Assembly: GCA_965207915.1 (NCBI GenBank)
Contig: OZ242304.1
Coordinates: forward strand, 1,612,001 to 1,676,000
From: VXNJ01 sp009840625
GTDB lineage: Bacteria; Chloroflexota; UBA11872; VXNJ01
DNA length: 64,000 nucleotides
Reading direction: 5' to 3'
Under the pieces are notes generated by a model. The model searched no databases. It had not been told where the DNA came from and saw nothing but the letters and a program-made list of their open reading frames with translations. The translations under genes were made by a program, and so were the position numbers. Positions 44,526 to 52,341 of the stretch are shown here, piece after piece (position 1 is the stretch's first letter; every line of letters starts with the position of its first letter).

Positions 44526-45244
44526 AGACCTTGTTGCGCTTGGCGCCGAACGGATTCAAATCGCTCAATTCCTGGGGCACTCAAGTCCACCCAATCTCCG
44601 TCTACTTTGATGCGCTTGCCGCCCCGCAATTTCTGGTTTAGCGACCACTCAGCGAGACTTTTGCCAGCTTTGGCAAGAATCTCTTCACCGTTGATTTTTT
44701 CGCTTTTGGACGTGTACTTTTCTCGGTCGAGCCGATATCGGTACTCTCCTCCCTTCGGTGGGCGACGACCGTGTTTGCCGCACTCCTCCACATCGATAGG
44801 GCCTCCGACATCTCCAGGGGGAATTACAAAGTACGAGTCGGAATCCTGTACTACGATCTGCACATCGTCAGCGATTTCGACATCGACGCCATCCGGAATG
44901 TCCGCAAATAGGCGCCCGTCCGGGAATTGAGGATCGTGTGCCTTCAGCGACAGTGCTGTGATTTTTGCCCGATCCAAAGCAATTTCATTTGCTCCGTTAA
45001 ATTCCGGCCTTATTTCCGTCCGAAGGGGTGGGTTGTCTTCGATTTGGCTGTCGCCTAAGACAAATGCCTCGTTCCCCTTTATGAGGATGCGGTCCTCAGG
45101 CAGGATGGGAATATCAATGCCGTCTTTTCGATTGAGGAAAAGTCGGTGTGTTGGATGGTCGACGAAATCGAATAGCTGAGCGCCACTTATCAGGCCAGAG
45201 GGGCTCTGATAGCTCTCGCCGTTGATTTGAATATCAACCTTCAT
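44522..45244 (-). CDS. Multi-ubiquitin-domain protein (three tandem ubiquitin-like modules)
   Basis: A 240-residue protein, first gene of the operon. Three beta-grasp modules are visible: 1-67 (MKVDIQINGESYQSPSG start, IKGNEAFVLG end), 75-145 (EIRPEFNGANEIAL; VQDSDSYFVIPPG) and 165-228. The last is the clearest, with YRYRLDREKYTSKSEKINGEEILAKAGKSLAEW, then VDGDWVDLSAPGIERF, matching the multiubiquitin family (KF-ID-Y--D---TG-EIL-LAG). The C-terminus is QAQQGL, not GG, so it may need trimming by the JAB domain or be conjugated differently. It is probably the modifier of the system. Confidence 0.9.
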   Translation of the reverse strand: MKVDIQINGESYQSPSGLISGAQLFDFVDHPTHRLFLNRKDGIDIPILPEDRILIKGNEAFVLGDSQIEDNPPLRTEIRPEFNGANEIALDRAKITALSLKAHDPQFPDGRLFADIPDGVDVEIADDVQIVVQDSDSYFVIPPGDVGGPIDVEECGKHGRRPPKGGEYRYRLDREKYTSKSEKINGEEILAKAGKSLAEWSLNQKLRGGKRIKVDGDWVDLSAPGIERFESVRRQAQQGL

Positions 45245-45651
45245 CTGTCGCTCCTATTTATTTCAAGGAATTTGAATCGTGCCCGCATACCTGGGAATCT
45301 CAACATCAATTGCGGACGAGCCCAACTTACTTGGATCGTAGCCGACGAAATAGACTGCCAAGACTGAGGTGAACGAGGTAGCGGTGGCGTTCTACTACTA
45401 CCAATAGACGCCTTTCCACCCTGTTGAGTTGACGCTGCGGTCGATGACCGATCGCGTCTACGCGCAACGAGAGTGGATCTGTGCAATAGACTTTGCGCGC
45501 CATTCATTAAATTCGTTGGCCTCCCTAGTAGACGTATTGCCAAGGACAAATTATATGTCCTCGGGCATACAATCAGTAAGTGTCTATCACTCCCTTAACG
45601 ACGTATAAATGCGTGCTAACATGAGGCTGTCTCACAGGGAAGGGAGTTGTA
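45245..45651. other. Divergent promoter region of the ubiquitin-like operon and the Crp-like gene
   Basis: About 400 A+T-richer bases. It must contain promoters for the operon (minus) and the regulator (plus). A -10-like TATAAA lies at 45604-45609 for the plus strand. A TGTxxCA-like Crp site was looked for but not found with confidence. Confidence 0.4.
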
Positions 45652-46410
45652 TTGGTAATAGAAATTGCGGGATTCGCGCAAGCTCTGAGCAATTGTCTGG
45701 CTTTTGAAACCATCGATGCAAACGAACTTGAGCAGGTGCTTGGTTCCGGTCGAGACCCCCTAGAAATGCGATTCATTGAGCCCTCGGCAGACGAGGCGCT
45801 CATTCAATCGGGAGAACCGTTCGACTCATTGTTTTTCGTCCTTCATGGCACGATCGTTCCGTGGCAGTATCCGTATTCCGAACTCTCATCCCCGTTCCTG
45901 ATTGGGGATCACGAATTCATGATGAATGCAGATCGTTGGGTGGCATCTTATTCGGCCATCACCCAAGCGACAGTTGTGAGGATTCCCGTCCCGACAATGC
46001 AATTGGCGCGAGAAAGAATCCCAGATCTTGGCGCAAATATTTATTCAGCTTTGTTGCGCCGAATGTCCCGGTATTACTGGGTTTCTTTGGCGACAAATGG
46101 TAGCCCCGCCCACCGAGTTGCGGCAGCATTGATTTCGCGCCTCGCCTTGATAGGCGCGGATTCTGGAACCAATTGCCGAATCAACATTCGCCAGCAGGAC
46201 ATCGTCCGGTTGACGGTCATGTCTCGTTCTGCCGTGGCGAGTGCGATCTCACGACTTTCTGCTGCCGACCTAATCGGCATTGGCGATGACGAACGTGAGA
46301 GATTCTCAGGAGTGGTGCTCATCCCGGATGTAGATAAATTGAAGCACTTCGCATTCAGCGAAGTCAGAGAAAAACAAGTCAGACCCCTTCTGAGGTTGGT
46401 CGATCTCTAA
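45652..46410 (+). CDS. Crp/Fnr-family transcription regulator, divergent to the ubiquitin-like operon
   Basis: A 252-residue protein. The N-terminal cyclic-nucleotide-binding-like beta-roll has ALIQSGEPFDSLFFVLHGTIVPWQ and a long helix (IYSALLRRMSRYYWVSLA). The C-terminal winged helix has NIRQQDIVRLTVMSRSAVASAISRLSAADLIGI as the recognition region. The canonical cAMP ligand residues (RS-A--GE) are not obvious in the beta-roll, so it may sense another nucleotide or ligand. TTG 45652 follows GGGAG. It is divergent to the multi-ubiquitin gene, so it may control that operon in response to a small signal. Confidence 0.87.
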   Translation: MVIEIAGFAQALSNCLAFETIDANELEQVLGSGRDPLEMRFIEPSADEALIQSGEPFDSLFFVLHGTIVPWQYPYSELSSPFLIGDHEFMMNADRWVASYSAITQATVVRIPVPTMQLARERIPDLGANIYSALLRRMSRYYWVSLATNGSPAHRVAAALISRLALIGADSGTNCRINIRQQDIVRLTVMSRSAVASAISRLSAADLIGIGDDERERFSGVVLIPDVDKLKHFAFSEVREKQVRPLLRLVDL

Positions 46411-47115
46411 CGAATAATGAGTCGTAAATTGACAAGCGTTGGTTAACGAATCGCTGGAAGATGCGTGCTCGTTTGGGCTAACCAAACTTGGGCAATTGTG
46501 CAGGTTGAAATATCGAGGGCACTTGGGCAGCGATGTGGATCACCTTTTGGTGGCTAGCCTGATCAAAACACATAGGGGTCGTCAGACCGAGTCGCCGCAG
46601 ATCCAAAGCACAAGACATAAATCAGAATATGTATAGTGGCCTGGAATCGGCAGGTTTTACCACTTGCGAAGATCTGCCGCTTGCCGGGCGAGTTGGAGAA
46701 CGGGGGACAAAGGGCGTCAGCTGGCGCCGCTAATTAGGTCCCACCAGCGTGCGCAACATGCGCGCCAACCAGTTGTTTCTCTGTTTCTCGGGCTTTGACT
46801 AAGTCGTCCGTGGGTGAAGGCGACGCCGGGAGGCTCTCATGAACTGGCCTGCGGCGGCTGTGCAGGATAAGCAATCACTCAACTGCCAATACGTCGACGG
46901 CCTGTTTCCTACCACGTTTCGCCGCGAATGGAATCAGTTGCGGAGCGAACAACCCTTCCGGCCAGCAATGACCAATCACCTGACGCGAATGAATTTGATA
47001 CCTGCTCGCCATTGGCGGTCCGGATAGGCGGATCTAGGCCGTCGCTTCGCATGCTATTGAGCAGTCGATTACTTGCTTCGTTCGGTCACATTACGAGATT
47101 GGTGGACAGGGTCGC
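46411..47115. other. A+T-richer gap between regulator and split OLD gene
   Basis: About 700 bases. Frames from 46439 (65 codons) and 46839 (62 codons, with GGGAGG upstream) are open but match no family; the second is a possible small gene. Nothing else is recognised. It may be decayed DNA between two defence modules. Confidence 0.3.
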
Positions 47116-47655
47116 TCAATTGGCGTCGCAAATCAATTTGAGAGCGTTTTCAAGGCTTTCCGAGCAGTGTCCGGATTCAAATAATTCGGCCAATACATCT
47201 GCCAAAAACAGCGGATTCTTGGACAACCCACCGATGTTCCCAAATCGGCTCCTGCATCTGCCAGCGTTCTCATTCCACTCCTCAACGCCAACCTCCGATT
47301 TGACCATGTCTCTGATGTTCGTTGGCCAAATCACCGCATTTTCGGTCAGCACGGGGCTACTCGGAAAAGGACCCACGTCCTCGTTTCCGAGACACCGAAG
47401 GATTGACAAATTCTGCCGCTCATTGCTGGACCTTTCACGATTCTTTTCGGTCGAGTCGCCGTCAGCGTCAAAAACTGCGACGCAGGGGATATCAAGTTGT
47501 CGGCAAACGACCAACGGCTTCACAATCTCGCTTTTACCGAAGCACACAACAATGTGTCCTCCAACCTCTCTGAATGCTCCACCCAAGCCCAACAGGTGTA
47601 TGTATGTCTCAATGAAAGCCTGATCCTCTGGGCCTTCGACCAGAATGGCGCGTTC
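47116..47655 (-). pseudogene. TOPRIM half of an OLD-family nuclease, cut off by IS21
   Basis: 179 codons plus stop. It reads ERAILVEGPEDQAFIETYI (TOPRIM Glu motif), VVCFGKSEIVKPLVV, then VAVFDADGDSTEKNRERS (DxD motif), ending FESGHCSESLENALKLICDAN. It has no start codon of its own: the frame enters directly from IS21. The 5' part lies on the far side of the IS at 50809-52188. After deleting IS21 and one copy of the 5-bp duplication, codons run in frame SISELFF-T-ERAILVEG, exactly the junction normal for OLD proteins. The gene is therefore a disrupted nuclease of about 639 residues. Confidence 0.9.
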
Positions 47656-47716
47656 AGTGATGTCGGTGGCGAGTTGATTTCGCACGACTACGGAAGTCAC
47701 TTTCGCACGGCCGTGG

Positions 47717-47752
47717 CAAACAAACCTGCACGCCGGCGTGCAGGTTTGTTTG
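47717..47752. repeat. Perfect 36-bp palindrome inside the IS21 element
   Basis: CAAACAAACCTGCACGCC (47717-47734) is followed at once by its exact reverse complement (47735-47752). It lies 56 bases inside the IS21 end, beyond istB. It could be an extruded hairpin, a transcription barrier against read-through, or the scar or end of a nested element. No IS21 feature I know explains it. Confidence 0.85.
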
Positions 47753-48183
47753 AAGCTCCGTAACGGCCCGATCCTTCCAATATTCGGCGCCCGCCGCAAC
47801 GACGTTCAGCCCTCTCTTCCCAGCGGCGGAGTCGCTCCCTGGTTCGTGCGATTTTGGCCTTGTTTTCGCTCTTAACAGGCAATTGGGCCGCGGGTTCGGG
47901 GTCATGCAGGGTCCCGCAAGGCGCTGTATGAGCCTCCTGGCGGCCCGTTTTTGGCCCGATCGGGGCAATTGCGGTCTCTGACGCCGGTTTCGGGCCGATC
48001 CGGGGCCGGTCCCGCCTCCGCAAAACCCTGATTCGACCTCACAGCGGCCATGTTTTGAGGCGATGTCGCCGGAGCACAACATGCAGGGATCCCTGTACAG
48101 CAGCAGCGGCCCCGCCCGTTTCCGGATGCGGGACCGCCGCGGCATATAGGCGGAAGGGACCAGCGCCCCTTCCGGCGGGCTGC
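47753..48183. other. Non-coding part of IS21 downstream of istB
   Basis: About 430 bases, G+C-rich, with no supported gene. CGGAAGGG (48151-48158) and CCCTTCCG (48167-48174) form an 8-bp stem ten bases past the istB stop, a likely terminator for istAB. This region is longer than usual for IS21. Confidence 0.45.
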
Positions 48184-48951
48184 TTACTGTTCCAGCGGCA
48201 TCACTCCCTCTCCGGCCAGGGCCTGGGTCAGGCGGATGCTGTCGCCGGAGGTCTGGCAGGGATGGGTGTGGTGCAGGAGCCGGTCGACGGCGGCATTGGC
48301 CAGCGACTTGGGCATGATCTCGTCGAAGCGCGACGGATGCAGGTTCGAGGACAGGGCGATCGAGCGGCGCTCGTAGGCGGCGTCGATGACCCGGAAGAAT
48401 CCCTCGGCGGTCTCCTGATCGATCGGCAGAAGGCCTATGTCGTCGATGACGATCAGGTCGACCTTCAGGATCTTCTGCACCGCCCTTAGCGCCGAGTTGT
48501 CGGCGCGCGACCCCCTTATCAGGCGCCCCAGCTCCTCAAGCGAGAACCAGGACGCCTTGTAGCCGCGCTCTATCGCCCGGTGCGCCAGGGCCTCCAGGAA
48601 GTGGCTCTTGCCGGTGCCGGCCGGCCCGCAGGCGACCACGTTCTCCCTCCGCTCGATCCACTCCAGGGTCCGAAGCGCGCGCTGGGCCGGCAAAGGGATC
48701 GAGGACAGGTCCTCGTCCCAGGTGGCAAACGTCTTGCCCGAGGGAAGGTTGGCGCTTTTGAGGCGCTGGGCCCGCGAGGATCGCGCCCGGCCCTCGATCT
48801 CCTCTTCCAGCAGTGCTGACAGCGCCTCGGCCGGATCCCAGCGCTGCGACCGCGCGGTCTTTAAGAGCTCCGGGGCGGCCCTGCGCATGTAGGGCAGGCG
48901 CAGGGTGCGGAGCTGGGAAACGACCTTCTCAATTGCGTGCGGTGGGTTCAT
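48184..48951 (-). CDS. istB: IS21 helper ATPase IstB
   Basis: A DnaC/DnaA-like AAA+ ATPase of 255 residues that helps IstA choose and engage target DNA. Walker A is GPAGTGKSHFLEALA; Walker B is LIVIDDIGLLPID; ALSSNLHPSRF is the sensor region. The N-terminal RTLRLPYMRRAAPELLKTARSQRWDPAEALSALLEEEIEGR is the family's helical domain. Its start overlaps the istA stop by four bases, so translation is coupled. Confidence 0.95.
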   Translation of the reverse strand: MNPPHAIEKVVSQLRTLRLPYMRRAAPELLKTARSQRWDPAEALSALLEEEIEGRARSSRAQRLKSANLPSGKTFATWDEDLSSIPLPAQRALRTLEWIERRENVVACGPAGTGKSHFLEALAHRAIERGYKASWFSLEELGRLIRGSRADNSALRAVQKILKVDLIVIDDIGLLPIDQETAEGFFRVIDAAYERRSIALSSNLHPSRFDEIMPKSLANAAVDRLLHHTHPCQTSGDSIRLTQALAGEGVMPLEQ

Positions 48952-50459
48952 GCGTCACGGCTCCCGTTTGCGCCGAAGTCCCGCCAGCCTTTGAGGGTCT
49001 CCTGCCGCGGGAAGGCGTCCTCGGGCGGGCGGTGCAGCCGGCGCGGCGACCCGGCCACCAGGATGGAGGCGATGTCGCCGAAGCCGAACCGCTCGCAGTG
49101 CTCGGCCACCGCCAGGGCGGCGTCAACGTCCTCCCTGCCTTCCAGTCGCGCAAGTTCGACGATCTCGACCAGCTTCTCGCCCAGCCTCCCCGCGCCGGCG
49201 TCGCAGGCGGCTTTGAGCCAGCGCCCGGCGTTGGGGCCGATCCCCAGGAACTCCGCCTGCAGCGGGTTCTGGGGTATGGGTTCCCGCCGAAGCGCCCCCG
49301 GCGGCGGATCGCCCGCGTAGTGGTCCTCGTCGATCACCCGCGCCCCGCGCCCGGCCAGCCGGTGCCGGGCGACCTCGCGCCAGCCGCCGCCGTTCTCTGA
49401 GCGGGCGCTGATGATCAGCCGATCGCCCTGCTCCCTGACCAGGACCTTCTCGCCGGCCAGCTCGGAAGGCGCCGAGTACCGGGCCGATTCCCAGGCGATC
49501 AGGCCGTCGCCCGGATCGACCGTGCGCTCCCTGCCCAGGGCGGCCGCAAACGGCGTCCGCGGCAGGGGATGCAGGGACCGGCGTTCCTCCGCCAGCATCT
49601 TTATGGGCGCCCGCCGGGTTACCCGGTGCGCGCGAGTGTTGACCTCGCGCATGAACTCGTCGCAGGCGTCTGCCAGCTCGCCGAAGGACTGGTACTGCGA
49701 TCGCAGGTTCAGATCCGAGGGAAGCAGGTCCTGCTTGGCCAGGGCGACGGTTCGCTCCGAACCGCCTTTGGTCTGGGGATCCGCCGGCATGCAGAGCTGC
49801 ATCGTCGTGCCGTAGTGGCGTGCGAACCGCACCATTTCCGGGTGCTTTAACGGCAGGTTGGCGATCCGGCCCGGCGTAATCGCCTTCTGGTTGTCGGTGA
49901 GCCAGTGCGCGGGCGTCCCGCCGAAGATCGCCATCGCCTCCGAGAGGCAGCCGATCAGCGAGGGCTGCTTGCGGTCGTAGACCGGCAGCACAATCCGGTA
50001 CCTGGACCAGGCCAGCCAGGCGCAGAAGAGATAGGTCTTGCGCCCGCCAACCGCCGGCCCGTCGGCCCAGTCAAACTGGGCCCAGTGCCCGGGTTCGGTG
50101 ACCCAGGGCCGGAAGATGCGCCGGTTCTGCTTTTGGTAGGCCTTCTTGGCCGCCGCCACCGCGCTGCGCACGGTGCGGTCCGATCCGCGGTAACCCATGT
50201 TTTTAAGGCGTTTGCAGACCGCCTTGGCGCGGACCTTGCCGGAAGACTCGGCCACCAGCTCCTCGATCTTGGCCCGGTAGGGATCGATGATCGAGGCCCG
50301 GGGGCGCTTGAGGGGATCGCCCAGCGCGCCCTGCCTGCGCTTTTTCACGTAGGCGATCACGGTGTGGGGCGAGCAGCCGCACTGCCGGGCCGTTTCCCGG
50401 TAGGAGAGGGTCTGGTCGTAGACCTGAAGAATCTTCATGATTTCCTCGGTAGATTTCAT
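48948..50459 (-). CDS. istA: IS21 transposase IstA
   Basis: A DDE transposase of about 503 residues. An N-terminal HTH (SYRETARQCGCSPHTVIAYVKKRRQ) is followed by DRTVRSAVAAAKKA. The core has the first Asp in HWAQFDWADGPAVGG and the second in THP-like AHWLTDNQKAITPGR, with Glu in TKGGSERTVALAKQDLLP. ATG 50459 (MKSTEEIMKILQVYDQ) is chosen, with GGAG upstream. Intact. Confidence 0.95.
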   Translation of the reverse strand: MKSTEEIMKILQVYDQTLSYRETARQCGCSPHTVIAYVKKRRQGALGDPLKRPRASIIDPYRAKIEELVAESSGKVRAKAVCKRLKNMGYRGSDRTVRSAVAAAKKAYQKQNRRIFRPWVTEPGHWAQFDWADGPAVGGRKTYLFCAWLAWSRYRIVLPVYDRKQPSLIGCLSEAMAIFGGTPAHWLTDNQKAITPGRIANLPLKHPEMVRFARHYGTTMQLCMPADPQTKGGSERTVALAKQDLLPSDLNLRSQYQSFGELADACDEFMREVNTRAHRVTRRAPIKMLAEERRSLHPLPRTPFAAALGRERTVDPGDGLIAWESARYSAPSELAGEKVLVREQGDRLIISARSENGGGWREVARHRLAGRGARVIDEDHYAGDPPPGALRREPIPQNPLQAEFLGIGPNAGRWLKAACDAGAGRLGEKLVEIVELARLEGREDVDAALAVAEHCERFGFGDIASILVAGSPRRLHRPPEDAFPRQETLKGWRDFGANGSRDA

Positions 50460-50640
50460 TGGCGACTCCGCTTGCCGCTGGCGTTGGAACACCAGCAAAG
50501 TCAAGCCGGAGAAGCCCCCGTCGGGGCCGTTGACGGCCCCGACGGGTTACCTGATCGAGGAAGGCATCAGGCCATGGTGGGCAGGTTCATCGCCACGGTA
50601 CGTGCGGTATCGGTGGCCGCAGCCATGCCGGGCGGTTGCT

Positions 50641-50805
50641 GGTTGCCAAAACCGCCTTTGGCCGTGCAGTTTCGTTTCCGCGAGCGTGCACTTTTACGTT
50701 TCCGCGGCTCCGCAGATTTCCGTAGGTGTGCAGTTTCTGGTTGCCAAAACCGCCAGTCGGCGTGCGGTTTCATTTCCGTAGGTGTGCGTTTTTACGATTC
50801 CGCCG
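50641..50805. repeat. Two 67-bp direct repeats at the IstA-side end of IS21
   Basis: A first copy (50641-50707) and a second copy (50739-50805) share GGTTGCCAAAACCGCC, CGTGC-GTTTC-TTTCCG, GTGC-TTTTACG and TTCCGC. They are likely multiple transposase-binding sites, a known feature of IS21 ends. A further TTTCCGTAGGTGTGC copy lies between them (about 50717-50731). This stretch also encodes the false C-terminus of the split nuclease. Confidence 0.8.
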
Positions 50806-50808
50806 ACA

Positions 50809-52188
50809 AGTGAAGAAGAGTTCACTGATTGAGGATTGAAGTGTCGCATGGATTTTTGCCCTGATGCCTGAAGGTTCCGCTGGCCTCGAAAACTGGTAGG
50901 CCTCGGCGCAATCGGCTGTAATTGCCTCTAGGGTCGTCGCAGCTATCGACGATGCGGATTTCGAGCGATCAATGCGGAACTTCTTGACACCTTCCAGCAT
51001 GTCGGCGGGGACAAAACTCGGACTGTGGGTTGCCAGCAGCACTTGGCAATTCTCCGTCGACAGATCCTTGAGGACTGATGCCAAGTGCTTGGCTTGAGGA
51101 GGATGTTGATAGATTTCGGGCTCTTCGCATGCGAGCAACAACTTTGGACCGGACTCGTTGACGTTGACCAGTTCTTGCAAGACTGCAAGAAGGAACGACC
51201 TTTGAAACCCGTGCCCGAAATTCCCCAGTCCGCCAGCAAAGGATCCTTCGGTTGCGATCGCTTCTGCAAACGGATCGCCGATGCGGACTGATCGTTCGGG
51301 GTCCTCGGTCCAGGACAAACTCAGCGAAGCTTGGGGACTTGCCCAAACCTTGATTTGCTTGTCCAAGCGATTCGAGATTTCATCGAGTTCTGATTGCTTG
51401 TCGACGAGGATTTCCTGATATCCATCGTGGGCGCTTGCCCGAAGTTCTTGGATTTCATCCTCAAAACTCAATTGAGCTCTGACGGTGCGTTGCAGCAAAT
51501 CGCCAATTGCCGTGTTTTTTGATTCGGCACCTTCCAGGACTGCGTCCTTGACGGCCGGAACAAAAACCCACTGGACATGACGCTCCAACTTGTCAACTCC
51601 TCTGGAAACTCCATAGAACCTGTCGGAACTGCGGACCAATTCGCACTCCTCCGGGTGCGCAATGACGTATGCTTCAAGCGCAGATTGCCTCGCCGCTTTG
51701 GTCGACGCTACAGGCAACTCAGGGAATTCACGCCGCAGATCTTCGTAAATCTCTCCCAACTCGGCGGCGAGAGCCTTTTCTTTGTCTCGCCTGAAATACG
51801 GTTCGAATTCAGGTTTGGCCAATCGGAAGCCGTGCTGGGACATCTGACTCGTGCCGCTCCCGGGATCGAACACCATTTCAGCGACAACGCGCAGTTCATT
51901 GGCGCGGACGTAATGGGAGAACTCTTCTCGGGCACTGGAGTCCAAATCGGTAAACGTGAGTTCAACCTGAATTGGTTCGCCCGTGTTTCTTCCGTGGAAG
52001 TCTTCTTCAGTCAACCCGATCGGGGAATGTGGGCCGTCCGGTTTGCCACAGAAGAAAAGATTGAGCGCTTTCAACAGTGACGATTTGCCGGTACCGTTGG
52101 CACCGACTAGGCACGTGTAAGCTTCGAATTCGACTTCGACATCCTTGCGCGACCTGAAATTCTTGACGCGAACCCTCGACAGCTTCAT
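50809..52188 (-). pseudogene. ATPase half of an OLD-family nuclease, truncated by IS21
   Basis: 460 codons of ABC/SMC-type ATPase from ATG 52188. Walker A is GANGTGKSS (29-37), FGHGFQRSFLLAVLQELV is the signature area, KLLLACEEPEIYQHPPQ is Walker B, and VLLATHSPSFV is the switch. After SISELFFT the frame enters IS21 and picks up 13 foreign codons before a stop at 50770, so the TOPRIM domain is lost (it survives at 47116-47655). The truncated ATPase might still be made but cannot cut DNA. The gene upstream (52342-54111) is on the same strand with a 153-base gap, so the pair probably formed a defence operon. Confidence 0.9.
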
Positions 52189-52341
52189 TGTTCAATTGGC
52201 TTTCTTATTGGAGTTGAACTGAATCAAGCGTACGAGGAACTAGGAAACCCAATTCAACGGTGCGTCTCCGGTAATCATCTGCTCAGGAACGAAGCGACAA
52301 CACCAGGCCGGCCAGAGATTGCCAATTCGGCACCGAACGCC

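Larger units (their letters stand above)
47661..50808 (-). mobile_element. IS21-family insertion sequence, complete, inside an OLD nuclease gene
   Basis: The element is 3148 bp. Both ends begin TGTCGG: TGTCGGTGGCGAG inward from 47661 and TGTCGGCGGAATCG inward from 50808. Both continue with CGCAC-x2-CTACGGAA and CGCACG, so the terminal repeats are recognisable over about 50 bases. AGTGA at 47656-47660 and again at 50809-50813 is the target duplication. It carries istA and istB overlapping by four bases. On the istB side about 520 bases between the end and istB hold no known gene but a 36-bp perfect palindrome (47717-47752). It splits the nuclease gene 47116-47655 / 50809-52188. Confidence 0.95.
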
